Counted from the stretch's first letter, positions 15,513-24,267 are shown. The stretch: 64,000 bases of DNA from Prado023 sp963774745 (GCA_963774745.1 CAVZGE010000011.1:186001-250000), one strand, 5' to 3'. Notes: generated by a model not told the origin, from the sequence alone. Numbers and translations: made by a program.

Positions 15513-17987
15513 GTGTCAGAGCACGACAGCGTCGGGGAGGAGGCCCCCCGGGGCCTCCTCCCCCGCACAGTCGGTCAGGTCGTCGCCCTCGTCCTGCTTC
15601 TCGGAACCCTGTCGATCCTCGCGCTGGCTGTCTGGGTAGCCAGCCCATGGGTGACGATTCCGATCGGGCTCCGGGCGGACTTCTTCACATCGCAGTCGTG
15701 GTGGGCAGTTGCTGGCTTGTTCGTCGTCCTAGCTGCTGCAGGGGAGCTCGTCTCCGTCCGGATCAGGCGCGGTAACGCATCTGAGGATCTGACCTTCCTC
15801 GAAGCGGTCCTGGTGGCCGCCGTGCTCACGATGCCGGCCCTGGTGACGATCGCCGCAGTCCTGACCGGGCTCGTGGCAGCGAGCATCATCCAGCGTCGGG
15901 ATTGGTCCAAGACCCTGTTCAACGTGGGGTCGTACGCGACCTCGACGGCCCTGATGATCCTCATCTACTACACCTTCGACGGCGGTGCCGGCAGGTTCGG
16001 CTGGCAGTCCGTCGTGGCGCTGCTGCTCGCGACCCTGGTCTTCTCGCTGATCAACACGTCCCTGCTGTCGCTGGTGTTCCACGTCGTCGCAGGCTCGGAC
16101 CCGCGCGAGTACATCGCAGACGAGTGGCGCCTGTCGGCCACCATGGCCGTCGGGGGTGTGGGCATCGGCACAACGGCCGTGTTCCTCGCGGACAGTCCCG
16201 CCTGGGCACTGCTGCCGTTCGTTGCTCTGCCCGCCCTGGCGATGTGGTACGCCTACGGCGCGGCTGCTCAGCACGTCGAGGCAGTCGAGCGCAACAAGTG
16301 GTTGGTGCGCCTGGGCGGGCTGTTGGCCCAGCACGGGCAGGGCACCGACACCCTGGGCGACTCCGCTGAGGCGATCCAGCAGATCGTCGGCGCCCCGCAG
16401 ATGCTCGTCCTCCAGCCCAACGGTCAGTCGGGGGCCGAGGATCAGCGCGCGGAACGCATCCTGTCCTCGACGTGGGCCGACCCGGGCCCGCGCCCGCTCG
16501 AGCCCGACGAGCTGCCCGACGAGTGGCAGACCGGGGTGGTGACCCGCCTGGACATGGGCACGGCGAACCCCGGGGCGCTGCTCCTCGGTTCGACGGACCA
16601 CTATCGCCACAGCCGGATCGCGGGCCGCACGCGTGGGTGGTCCCTGGACGAGGCCGACGCCCCGGTGCTGGGCGCCCTGGTCGCCGCCGTCGGAAGCGCC
16701 ATGCGGGCGGGCGCGGCATTCAACGAGCTCGCCGAGAAGACCGCCACGATGCAGGCCGTCGTGGACAACACCTCCGACGGCATCGCCATGGTGGACGACG
16801 CCGGGCAGGTGCGCCTGTGGAGCCAGACCATGGCCCGGATGACCGGCGTGGAGGCTGGCCAGATCCCCAGCCAGATCGACCGGGCGCCCGCGATCGTGCA
16901 GAAGCTCGTCACCGCCTCGACAACGGTCAAGAACCGCTCCGACGGGACACCCGCCCCGGTCCGCGCCCGCCTGGTCCGTGCCGACGGCGAGGAGCTGGAG
17001 GTCACCATCTCCACCGTCAGGGTGCGCGAGGCCGCCACATCATCGACGTCCGAGACCACGGGGTGGGTCAGCATCCTGACCGTCCACGACGAGACCCGCG
17101 AGCGCCGGGTCGAGCGCATGAAGGCCGACTTCGTCGCCACGATCTCCCATGAGCTGCGCACGCCGATCACCCCGATCAAGGGCTACGCGCACCTGATCGC
17201 CACACGCGGTGACCTGATCCCCCTGGAGAAGCGCACGCTCTGGGCACAGGTCATCTCCGGACGCGCCGACCATATGGCCCGGCTGGTGGACGACCTCCTG
17301 ATCGCCTCGAAGGTGTCCGACGGCACCCGACTTGCCATCGAGATGGGGGTCGAGGACCTCGACTCGCTCATCCGCCGGTCGGTCTCGAGCTTCCCGCAGA
17401 TGGCTGGCCGCTTCACCGTCGAGCTGCCCGAGGAGCCGGTCGCGGTCCAGTGCGACCTGATCCGTGCCGAGCAGTGCCTGTCGAACCTGTTGAGCAACGC
17501 GCAGAAGTACACCCCGCCCGACTCCCCGATCCACATCCGCGCCGAGGTGACCGGCACGATGGTCCACATCCACGTTCGCGATCGGGGACCCGGCATCCCC
17601 CCATCGGAGCAGGCCCGGGTCTTCGAGCGGTTCTACCGGCGCGAGGACCCCTTCACGATGCGCACCGGCGGCGCGGGCCTGGGCCTGCACATCGCGCGCG
17701 AGCTGGCGGTGGCGATGGGCGGCGGACTCACGCTGCAGACACCCGCGGCCGGCCCCGGTGCGGAGTTCGTGCTGCACCTGGTGACGGCGGACGCCCCCAG
17801 GGTCACGGTGGCGCAGGCGGCACCACCCACCCACGATGGCGACTCGGACCTGCCAGGGGACTGCCCGCAGGAGCCGGCCGAGTCGACGGACTCACCCGAG
17901 GGCGCCGATGCCTCGGATTCCGGGCACTCCCCCTCCGGGGATGACACGATGGACCAGCCGCAGGATTCCCACCTGGCAGCGATGTGA
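15513..17987 (+). CDS. Membrane sensor histidine kinase, PAS-HisKA-HATPase
   Basis: A kinase of 824 residues. The N-terminal quarter (about 20-255) is a multi-pass membrane module of roughly eight hydrophobic segments without a large extracellular loop, starting GQVVALVLLLGTLSILALAV. Then a GAF-like segment (about 280-400), a PAS domain (VVDNTSDGIAMVDDAGQVRL), HisKA with phospho-His546 in ISHELRTPITPI, and the HATPase with the N box at Asn662 (SNLLSNAQKY), DRGPGIP and GGAGLGLHIA. The acidic Ser/Asp tail of about 60 residues is unusual. It starts at GTG 15513, 9 bp after the protease stop, so is probably co-transcribed. Confidence 0.92.
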   Translation: MSEHDSVGEEAPRGLLPRTVGQVVALVLLLGTLSILALAVWVASPWVTIPIGLRADFFTSQSWWAVAGLFVVLAAAGELVSVRIRRGNASEDLTFLEAVLVAAVLTMPALVTIAAVLTGLVAASIIQRRDWSKTLFNVGSYATSTALMILIYYTFDGGAGRFGWQSVVALLLATLVFSLINTSLLSLVFHVVAGSDPREYIADEWRLSATMAVGGVGIGTTAVFLADSPAWALLPFVALPALAMWYAYGAAAQHVEAVERNKWLVRLGGLLAQHGQGTDTLGDSAEAIQQIVGAPQMLVLQPNGQSGAEDQRAERILSSTWADPGPRPLEPDELPDEWQTGVVTRLDMGTANPGALLLGSTDHYRHSRIAGRTRGWSLDEADAPVLGALVAAVGSAMRAGAAFNELAEKTATMQAVVDNTSDGIAMVDDAGQVRLWSQTMARMTGVEAGQIPSQIDRAPAIVQKLVTASTTVKNRSDGTPAPVRARLVRADGEELEVTISTVRVREAATSSTSETTGWVSILTVHDETRERRVERMKADFVATISHELRTPITPIKGYAHLIATRGDLIPLEKRTLWAQVISGRADHMARLVDDLLIASKVSDGTRLAIEMGVEDLDSLIRRSVSSFPQMAGRFTVELPEEPVAVQCDLIRAEQCLSNLLSNAQKYTPPDSPIHIRAEVTGTMVHIHVRDRGPGIPPSEQARVFERFYRREDPFTMRTGGAGLGLHIARELAVAMGGGLTLQTPAAGPGAEFVLHLVTADAPRVTVAQAAPPTHDGDSDLPGDCPQEPAESTDSPEGADASDSGHSPSGDDTMDQPQDSHLAAM

Positions 17988-18008
17988 CGGATGCATGAAG
18001 GAGCCACG

Positions 18009-18371
18009 ATGCCACTGATCCTGGTCGTCGACGACGAGGAGTCCGTCCGCATGCTTCTGCGCGACACCCTCGAGCTGGACGCGTACGAGGTCCGTGACGC
18101 CATCGACGGTCCCGAGGCGCTCGAGTCGTTCGACGAGCGCCGCCCGGACGGGGTCATCCTGGACATCATGATGCCCCGCATGTCGGGCATCGACGTCCTG
18201 AAGGAGATCCGCGGCCGCCCCGGCGGAGCCGAGGTGCCGGTCATCCTGCTCACGGCAGCCGGCGACGACCAGACCACGTGGGACGGCTGGTCGGCCGGGG
18301 CCACGTGCTACCTGACCAAGCCGTTCGACCCGGACAACCTGCTGTCGTGGGTCGAGCGCCTGTTGGCGTAG
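18009..18371 (+). CDS. Single-domain response regulator
   Basis: A stand-alone receiver domain of 120 residues with no output domain. Acidic pocket Asp8-Asp9 (VVDDEE), phospho-acceptor Asp52 (VILDIMMP), Thr82 and Lys104 (YLTKPF) are all present. Start ATG 18009 has AAGGAG six bases upstream, 21 bp after the kinase stop. As it lacks DNA-binding, it must work by protein contact, for example in a phosphorelay or on another effector. Its partner is most likely the kinase just upstream. Confidence 0.93.
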   Translation: MPLILVVDDEESVRMLLRDTLELDAYEVRDAIDGPEALESFDERRPDGVILDIMMPRMSGIDVLKEIRGRPGGAEVPVILLTAAGDDQTTWDGWSAGATCYLTKPFDPDNLLSWVERLLA

Positions 18372-18391
18372 CTCGGCAGCCCGGAGCGGTC

Positions 18392-19237
18392 CTACAGCCG
18401 GCAGGCGTGGATGTCGGTGACGATGATCCCGCGCGCGCCGAGCTCGTAGAGCTCGTCCATCACGTGGTGGACCTTCTCCCGGGACACCATCGCGCGCACG
18501 GCCGCCCACCGGGCATCGGCCAGTGGGGAGACCGTCGGCGACTCGATGCCCGGCGTGATCACGCAGGCCCGGGCGACGAGCTCGGCGGGGATGTCGTAGT
18601 CGACCATCACGTAGGTCCGGGCGGCGATCACTCCCTGGATCCGGCGGACGAACGTGGCGACCTCGCCGTCCTGACCGACCCCGGCGCGGCGGATCAGCAG
18701 CGCCTCACTGACCAGCAGCGGGTCACCGATCGTCTCGAGGCCGGCCTGTCGCAGCGTTCCGCCCGTGGCCACGACGTCGGCCACCGCATCGGCGACGCCG
18801 AGGCGCACCGCGTTCTCGACAGCTCCGTCGAGGCGCACGATCGTCGCGGAGACGTTCACGCGTCCGAGGAAGTCATCGAGCAGCCCCGCGTAGGAGGTGG
18901 CGATCCGCCACCCGTCGAGATCCGCGACCGTGCGGGCGGCCCCGGCCGGGACCGCGAGCCGGAAGGTCGAGGGGGCGAACCCCAGGCGCATGACCTCCTT
19001 GGCCGGGGCGCGGCTGTCCAGGAGCATGTCCAGTCCGGTGATGCCCAGGTCCAGCGTCCCGGAGCCGACGTAGATCGCGATGTCGCGGGGTCGCAGGAAG
19101 AAGAACTCGACGTCGTTGGCCTCGTCGGTGACCACGAGGTCGCGCACGTTGGCCCCGGCCAGGTACCCGGCCTCACGGAGGATCCCGCGCGCCGGTTCGG
19201 CGAGGGCGCCCTTGTTGGGCACGGCGATGCGGAGCAT
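18392..19237 (-). CDS. hisG: ATP phosphoribosyltransferase, long form
   Basis: HisG, 281 residues, condenses ATP with PRPP in the first step of histidine synthesis. Visible: MLRIAVPNKGALAEPARGIL, the type II PBP-like fold, the PRPP loop DVVATGGTLRQAGLE, and a C-terminal ACT-like regulatory domain of about 75 residues ending HHVMDELYELGARGIIVTDI. That domain marks the long form, allosterically inhibited by histidine. It follows hisE by 25 bp on the minus strand, an actinobacterial arrangement. Confidence 0.97.
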   Translation of the reverse strand: MLRIAVPNKGALAEPARGILREAGYLAGANVRDLVVTDEANDVEFFFLRPRDIAIYVGSGTLDLGITGLDMLLDSRAPAKEVMRLGFAPSTFRLAVPAGAARTVADLDGWRIATSYAGLLDDFLGRVNVSATIVRLDGAVENAVRLGVADAVADVVATGGTLRQAGLETIGDPLLVSEALLIRRAGVGQDGEVATFVRRIQGVIAARTYVMVDYDIPAELVARACVITPGIESPTVSPLADARWAAVRAMVSREKVHHVMDELYELGARGIIVTDIHACRL

Positions 19238-19262
19238 GTCAGTCCTGTCTGGGATCGGTGGG

Positions 19263-19526
19263 CTACAGGTGCTCGTAGACGTCGTCGAGGCTCAGCCCGG
19301 CGGCGATCATGAGGACCTGGGCGTGGTAGAGCAGCTGGGAGATCTCCTCGGCCGCGCGCGCCGGGCCCTCGTGCTCGGCGGCCATCCAGGCCTCGGCGGC
19401 CTCCTCGACGACCTTCTTGCCCACGGCGTGGACCCCGCCGGAGAGCAGCGCGACCGTCCCGGATGCAGGATCACCGGCCGCAGCCTTGGCGGAGAGCTCG
19501 GCGAACAGCCCATCGAAGGTCTTCAC
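19263..19526 (-). CDS. hisE: Phosphoribosyl-ATP pyrophosphatase
   Basis: HisE, 87 residues, hydrolyses PR-ATP to PR-AMP, second step of histidine synthesis. The MazG-like helical fold motifs VGKKVVEEAAEAWMAAEHEG and EEISQLLYHAQVLMIA carry the acidic metal-binding residues. I took GTG 19526 (VKTFDGLFAEL) because the family starts there; TTG 19535 is an alternative. It lies 22 bp after ribH, so the his pair may be read from the rib operon. Confidence 0.95.
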   Translation of the reverse strand: MKTFDGLFAELSAKAAAGDPASGTVALLSGGVHAVGKKVVEEAAEAWMAAEHEGPARAAEEISQLLYHAQVLMIAAGLSLDDVYEHL

Positions 19527-19548
19527 GGGGGTCAAGCCTACGCGCCCG

Positions 19549-20046
19549 TCAGAACCCGGTCGTGATGCCGCCGCCCGGGCGCCGGACGGTCTTGAGGGTC
19601 AGGGCCAGCGACAGCGCGGCCTCGGCAGCCTCGCGGCCCTTGTCCTCGCGCGAGTCGGGCAGGCCCGCCCGGTCGAGGGCCTGCGCCTCGTCGTCGCAGG
19701 TGAGCAGGCCGAACCCGATGGGCACGCCGGTGTCGAGGGCGACCCGCGAGAGCCCGGACGTGGCGGCATCGCAGACGTACTCGAAGTGCGGCGTACCACC
19801 CCGGATGATCACGCCGAGGGCCACCACGGCGTCGAAGCCGGCGCTCGCCGCGACCTGGGCGGCCAGCGGCAGCTCGAAGGACCCCGGCACCCGGTAGAGG
19901 ACGTTGACCGCCCCTGCGCGGGTGCAGGCGGCGCCGGCCCCCGCGATCAGCCCGTCCATCACGGCGTCGTGCCACGAGGAGGCGATGATCGCCACGCGCA
20001 GGCCCTCCGCGTCGATCTCCACGCTCGGTGCGCCGGCTCCACTCAT
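19549..20046 (-). CDS. ribH: 6,7-dimethyl-8-ribityllumazine synthase
   Basis: RibH, 165 residues, joins ArP and DHBP to lumazine, the penultimate step of riboflavin synthesis, and forms icosahedral or pentameric shells. Motifs: IIASSWHDAVMDGLIAGA, the VPGSFELPLAAQ loop, GVIIRGGTPHFEYVCDA with the catalytic His, and GLLTCDDEAQALDRAG. ATG 20046 overlaps the ribBA stop (ATGA). The reading frame stays open far upstream, but only this part is homologous. Confidence 0.97.
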   Translation of the reverse strand: MSGAGAPSVEIDAEGLRVAIIASSWHDAVMDGLIAGAGAACTRAGAVNVLYRVPGSFELPLAAQVAASAGFDAVVALGVIIRGGTPHFEYVCDAATSGLSRVALDTGVPIGFGLLTCDDEAQALDRAGLPDSREDKGREAAEAALSLALTLKTVRRPGGGITTGF

Positions 20047-21482
20047 CGGTGTCCTCCCATGTGACCCATGCGCTCCCGCTTGGTCGCCATGTACGCAGCG
20101 TTGAACGGGTTGGGCGCGATCTCCAGCGGAACCCGATCCACGATCTCCAGGCCGTAGCCCGACAGGCCCGCGAGCTTGGCCGGGTTGTTGGTCAGCAGCC
20201 GCATCGTGCGCACGCCGAGGTCGGCCAGGATCTGCGCACCGGTGCCGTAGTCGCGGGCATCGGCCGGCAGGCCCAGGTCGAGGTTGGCGTCCACCGTGTC
20301 CCGGCCACCGTCCTGCAGGGCGTAGGCCGAGAGCTTCGAGACCAGCCCGATCCCCCGGCCCTCGTGGCCGCGCATGTAGAGGACCACGCCACGACCCGCC
20401 TCCGAGACGGCGCGCATCGCTGCCTGCAGCTGCGGGCCGCAGTCGCAGCGCAGCGATCCGAACGCATCCCCGGTGAGGCACTCTGAGTGCACCCGGACGA
20501 GGAGGTCCTGGCCGTCGCCGATGTCCCCGACGACCAGCGCGACGTGCTCGATGTCGTCCAGCGAGCACCGGTAGCCGACGGCCGTGAAGTCGCCGAACGC
20601 GGTCGGGAGGGTGGTGGTGGCCACCCGCTCGACCTGGCGCTCGTGGCCGCGTCGATAGCGGATCAGGTCGGCGATCGAGACCATGATCAGCCCGTGCTCG
20701 TCGGCGAAGGCGCGGCACTGCGGCGCGCGCATCATCGTGCCGTCCTCGTTCATGAGCTCGCACAGCGCACCCGACGGGCTCAGGCCGGCCAACTGGGCGA
20801 GGTCGACCGCCGCCTCGGTGTGCCCGGCTCGGCGCAGCACGCCGCCGGGGACCGCGCGCAACGGCATCACGTGCCCGGGGCGGGTCAGGTCGTAGGGCTC
20901 GGTGGCGGAGTCGGAGAGGACCTTGATGGTGTGCGCGCGGTCGGCGGCCGAGATCCCGGTGGACTCCACGTCGCGGGCGTCCACCGAGACGGCGTAGGCG
21001 GTCTGCTTGCGGTCCTCGTTGACGGCCGTCATCGGCGGCAGCCCCAGTCGGTCGAGGTCCTCGCCGGGCAGGCTCACACAGATGTAGCCCGAGGTGTGCC
21101 GGATCATGAAGGCCGTCAGCTCGGGGGTCGCGCGGGTGCCGGCGAAGATGAGGTCGCCCTCGTTCTCCCGGTCCTCGTCGTCGACGACCACCACCGCCTC
21201 GCCGCGGGCGATCGCCGCGATGGCGTCGGGGATGCTGTCGAGCCGGACTCCCCCGGCCGCCGACGTCGGGGCGTCTGCGGGGTGGGGCGGCTGCACGCTG
21301 GCCCCGGCCGGCCGGGCGGTGCCCAGGTCGGCCGCTGCCGTGGCGTCGGGCGCCGGGACGGTCCCGGCCGCTGACGTGGGATCGGCATCAGCCTCCGATC
21401 CCCTCCCGGCGCCCGGCTGCTCATGGGCGTCCCGGTCGATGGGGATGCCCGCACGCCCGAACATCTGGTCTGCCGGGATCAT
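20043..21482 (-). CDS. ribBA: Bifunctional DHBP synthase / GTP cyclohydrolase II, long N-terminus
   Basis: RibBA, 479 residues, makes both riboflavin precursors. The RibB half (about 78-280) has GEAVVVVDDEDRENEGDLIF, RHTSGYICV and TRPGHVMPLRA. The RibA half has VRVHSECLTGDAFGSLRCDC (zinc Cys), YMRGHEGRGIGL and LGVRTMRLLTNNPAKL. Unusually about 75 Ala/Pro/Asp-rich residues precede RibB (MIPADQMFGRAGIPIDRD onward); I keep them because ATG 21482 overlaps the ribE stop (ATGA). They may be an unstructured extension or miscalled. It is also linked to ribH by ATGA. Confidence 0.95.
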   Translation of the reverse strand: MIPADQMFGRAGIPIDRDAHEQPGAGRGSEADADPTSAAGTVPAPDATAAADLGTARPAGASVQPPHPADAPTSAAGGVRLDSIPDAIAAIARGEAVVVVDDEDRENEGDLIFAGTRATPELTAFMIRHTSGYICVSLPGEDLDRLGLPPMTAVNEDRKQTAYAVSVDARDVESTGISAADRAHTIKVLSDSATEPYDLTRPGHVMPLRAVPGGVLRRAGHTEAAVDLAQLAGLSPSGALCELMNEDGTMMRAPQCRAFADEHGLIMVSIADLIRYRRGHERQVERVATTTLPTAFGDFTAVGYRCSLDDIEHVALVVGDIGDGQDLLVRVHSECLTGDAFGSLRCDCGPQLQAAMRAVSEAGRGVVLYMRGHEGRGIGLVSKLSAYALQDGGRDTVDANLDLGLPADARDYGTGAQILADLGVRTMRLLTNNPAKLAGLSGYGLEIVDRVPLEIAPNPFNAAYMATKRERMGHMGGHR

Positions 21483-22084
21483 GCCCGCACCCCCACCATG
21501 CGCTCGACGTACTTGGCGATCACGTCCACCTCGAGGTTCACCGGGTCGCCCACCTGGCGCCCGCCCAGCGTGGTTGCGGTCAGCGTGGTCGGGATCAGGG
21601 ACACCGAGAACCAGGGCTGGTCAGCGTCGACGACCTCGACGACCGTCAGGGACACCCCGTCGACGGTGATCGACCCCTTCTCCACCAGGAATCTGGCGAG
21701 GTCGGCGGGCAGGTCGATCTCGACGACCTCCCAGTTCTCGCTGGGACGACGTGCGCGGATCCGCCCCAGGCCATCGACGTGGCCCTGCACGATGTGCCCG
21801 CCGAACCGGCCGTCGGCGGCCATCGGTCGCTCCAGGTTGACCGGGTCCCCCGGCTGCAGGGCGCCCAACGAGCTGCGGTGCAGGGTCTCGGCCATGACGT
21901 CGGCGCTGAACGCCCCCTCCTCGAGGGTCACGACGGTGAGGCACACCCCGTTGACCGCGATGCTGTCGCCGTGCTTGGCGTCGGCGGTCACGACCCCGCC
22001 GGAGACGACCAGGCGCGCCGAGTCGTCGGCCAGCCTGGTGACCTCGACGACCCGACCGAGCTCCTCGACGATCCCGGTGAACAC
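21479..22084 (-). CDS. ribE: Riboflavin synthase
   Basis: Riboflavin synthase alpha chain, 201 residues, dismutates two lumazines to riboflavin. Two tandem lumazine-binding domains are clear: FTGIVEELGRV with GDSIAVNGVCLTVV, then VQGHVDGLGRI with KGSITVDGVSLTVV. I chose GTG 22084 (VFTGIVEELG), the canonical N-terminus, because GAGGAGG lies eight bases upstream; the frame opens 16 codons earlier at 22132. Flanked by ribD and ribBA. Confidence 0.96.
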   Translation of the reverse strand: MFTGIVEELGRVVEVTRLADDSARLVVSGGVVTADAKHGDSIAVNGVCLTVVTLEEGAFSADVMAETLHRSSLGALQPGDPVNLERPMAADGRFGGHIVQGHVDGLGRIRARRPSENWEVVEIDLPADLARFLVEKGSITVDGVSLTVVEVVDADQPWFSVSLIPTTLTATTLGGRQVGDPVNLEVDVIAKYVERMVGVRA

Positions 22085-22140
22085 AGCTGTGACCTCCTCG
22101 ACGGTGGGCGACCCCACATCGGACGTCGCCACGTGCGCCG

Positions 22141-23259
22141 TCAGGACGGGTTCCCGGGGACCATTCTCCCGTCCACCCGAACGTCCTGGCCAACCCGGGT
22201 GATTCCCGTGATCTCCAGCTGCATCGCGGAGGTGATCCCGGGGATCCCGAGATCGCCCACCGCGGCCGGTCCGGAGCCCAGGATCTTCGGGGCGAGGTAC
22301 CAGACGACACGGTCGACCAGCCCTGCGCGGAGGAACGCCGCAGCCAGGGAGGGGCCGCCCTCCAGCAGGACGTGCTGGACCTCCTGATGGGCCAGGGCCC
22401 GCAGAACCTCGGCTGGGCCCTCGGTCGGGAATACGCGCAGCGGCGCGAGCCCGTCGCGCAGGGCCGCGCCCGGTGGGACCGTGCGCCGCCCCATGACGAC
22501 GCGCAGCGGCTGCCGCGCCGCCGCGACGCCCTGCGAGTCACGAGCGGTCAGCGAGGGGTCGTCGACCAGCGCGGTCCCGGTCCCGATCAGGACCGCATCG
22601 ACCTCGGCGCGCAACTGATGGACCTGCGCGCGGGCAGGCTCTCCCGTGACCCACCGGCTGGAGCCGTCCGACGCGGCCACCCGACCGTCGAGCGTGCTGG
22701 CGACCTTCCACGTGACCATCGGACGGCCATGCTCGACGGCGAACGTCCAGGCCTCGTTGATCGCCGCCGCCTCAGCCGCGAGGATCCCGCGGACCACCTC
22801 GACCCCCGAGGCGGCCAGTCGCTCGGCTCCCCCGGCGGCAAGCGGGTTCGGATCCGACTGGGCCAGGACGACGCGGCGCACACCGGCGGACAGCAGTGCA
22901 TCGACGCATGGGCCCGTGCGGCCGGTGTGGTTGCACGGCTCGAGGGTGACGACGGCGGTTGCCCCACTTGCCGCAGGCCCGGCGGTGGCGAGGGCTGCCG
23001 CCTCGGCGTGGGCGGTGCCGGCGCCCCGATGGAAGCCCTCGGCGATCGTGGCACCGGTCGCATCGAGCAGGACGCAGCCGACGCGGGGGTTGGGCCCCCT
23101 GGGTACCCCGGAGGTCGTCGCCAGGGTCAGGGCGCGGCGCATCGCGGCATGCTCGGCAGCAGTGGCGCCGCCCCCGTGGGTGGGGCCAGCGGCGGCGGCC
23201 AACTGGGCTTCGGCCGCTGCCGGACCCGTCGCCTCCTGCGGGGGCTCGGCCGTGCTCAC
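22141..23259 (-). CDS. ribD: Bifunctional pyrimidine deaminase/reductase
   Basis: RibD, 372 residues, deaminates and then reduces the pyrimidine intermediate. The deaminase domain has the zinc motifs HAEAAAL and TLEPCNHTGRTGPCVDALLS; the reductase domain has WKVASTLDGRVAASDGSSRW and EGGPSLAAAFLRAGLVDRV. The first 40 residues are Ala/Gly-rich and not conserved, but the start GTG 23259 overlaps the rpe stop (GTGA), which supports it. Confidence 0.95.
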   Translation of the reverse strand: MSTAEPPQEATGPAAAEAQLAAAAGPTHGGGATAAEHAAMRRALTLATTSGVPRGPNPRVGCVLLDATGATIAEGFHRGAGTAHAEAAALATAGPAASGATAVVTLEPCNHTGRTGPCVDALLSAGVRRVVLAQSDPNPLAAGGAERLAASGVEVVRGILAAEAAAINEAWTFAVEHGRPMVTWKVASTLDGRVAASDGSSRWVTGEPARAQVHQLRAEVDAVLIGTGTALVDDPSLTARDSQGVAAARQPLRVVMGRRTVPPGAALRDGLAPLRVFPTEGPAEVLRALAHQEVQHVLLEGGPSLAAAFLRAGLVDRVVWYLAPKILGSGPAAVGDLGIPGITSAMQLEITGITRVGQDVRVDGRMVPGNPS

Positions 23260-23918
23260 TGCGGCGAGGCGGCGGTCGCAGCGGCCCGCAACGCCGTGCA
23301 GGCCGCGGCCGGATCCTGGGCGCCGTAGACGGCCGACCCGGCCACGAACACATCGGCGCCGGCCTCGGCACAGCGCTCGATCGTCTCAGCCGAGACCCCG
23401 CCGTCCACCTGCAGCCAGATGTCGGCGTCCCCGATGAGCGTCCGGGCGCGGCGGATCTTGGGCAGTGCCAGCTCGAGGAAGGGCTGCCCGCCGAAGCCTG
23501 GCTCGACGCTCATGATCAGGATCATGTCGATCTCATCGACGAGGTCGGCCAGGGAGTCCACCGGCGTGGCCGGCTTGATGCCGACTCCGGCACGCGCGCC
23601 CTGCCGGCGGATCTCCCGAGCCAGACGCACGGGTGCTCCGGCAGCCTCGAGGTGGAAGGTGACGCTTCCCGCACCGGCCTCGGCGTAGGCCGGCGCCCAG
23701 CGATCGGGGTCCGCGATCATGAGGTGGCAGTCCACAGGCGTGCTGACGTGTGCCAGCAGCGCCTGCACGACGGGCAGGCCGAGGGTCAGGTTGGGCACGA
23801 AGTGGTTGTCCATGACGTCCACGTGCAGCCAGTCCGCATTTCCGGCGACACGCTCGCACTCGCGCGCGAGGTCGGCGAAGTCAGCCGCGAGGATGCTCGG
23901 GGAGATCTGGATGCCCAT
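23256..23918 (-). CDS. rpe: Ribulose-phosphate 3-epimerase
   Basis: Rpe, 220 residues, a TIM-barrel enzyme interconverting ribulose-5-P and xylulose-5-P. Motifs: ISPSILAADFADLARE, WLHVDVMDNHFVPNLTLG (metal His and Asp), CHLMIADPDRW, MSVEPGFGGQPF and WLQVDGGVSAET. It opens the rib operon, supplying the ribulose-5-P pool that RibB draws on. Nothing like an FMN riboswitch is seen in the upstream repeats. Confidence 0.97.
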   Translation of the reverse strand: MGIQISPSILAADFADLARECERVAGNADWLHVDVMDNHFVPNLTLGLPVVQALLAHVSTPVDCHLMIADPDRWAPAYAEAGAGSVTFHLEAAGAPVRLAREIRRQGARAGVGIKPATPVDSLADLVDEIDMILIMSVEPGFGGQPFLELALPKIRRARTLIGDADIWLQVDGGVSAETIERCAEAGADVFVAGSAVYGAQDPAAACTALRAAATAASPQ

Positions 23919-23952
23919 GGGGGCAGCCTAACTTCGCGCCGCGCAGCGTGGA

Positions 23953-24190
23953 GCGCCGCCGCGTGCGAGGGCGGGAGGTGGGCGCGCCGCAGGTGGGCGC
24001 GGGCCGGATTCGGGGCGCCGCCGCGTGCGAGGGCGGGATTCGGCGCGCCGCAGGTGGGCGCGGGCGGGATTCGGGGCGCCGCCGCGTGCGAGGGCCGCCG
24101 CGCTGGACCCCCGGATTCGCTGGACGCCCGCGCGCGTGAGGGCCGCCGGGTGCGAGGGCCGCCGCGCTGGACCGCCGGATTCACTGGACC
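23953..24190. repeat. Tandem repeats of about 60 bp
   Basis: Copies begin at 23953, 24014 and 24074 with GCGCCGCCGCGTGCGAGGGC; the body carries GGGATTCGG and CGCAGGTGGGCGCGGGC. After 24095 a different pattern, CCGCCGCGCTGGACCCCCGGATTC, occurs twice more or less intact (24105 and 24160 areas). The array is directly upstream of the HNH gene promoter area. Confidence 0.85.
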
Positions 24191-24251
24191 CCCGGAACCG
24201 TCCACAGGTGCGTTGACGGACTCTGGCGTTGTCAGCCGCCAGGAGTAGGGT

Positions 24252-24267
24252 TCGAACATCAGTTCTA
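24252..24267. promoter_or_regulatory. LexA (SOS) box upstream of the DUF222-HNH gene
   Basis: TCGAAC (24252-24257), ATCA, GTTCTA (24262-24267). The mycobacterial SOS-box consensus is TCGAAC-N4-GTTCGA, so only one base departs. It ends 16 bp before the HNH gene start. Several 13E12 HNH genes of Mycobacterium tuberculosis are LexA-regulated, which makes the match meaningful. Confidence 0.72.

Noticed and set aside
18278..19312. Plus-strand frame antisense to hisG
   Set aside because: It is in another frame from the response regulator and has no homologous domain.
23953..24190. CRISPR array
   Set aside because: Repeat and spacer lengths do not fit; units merge without unique spacers, and no cas genes are near.
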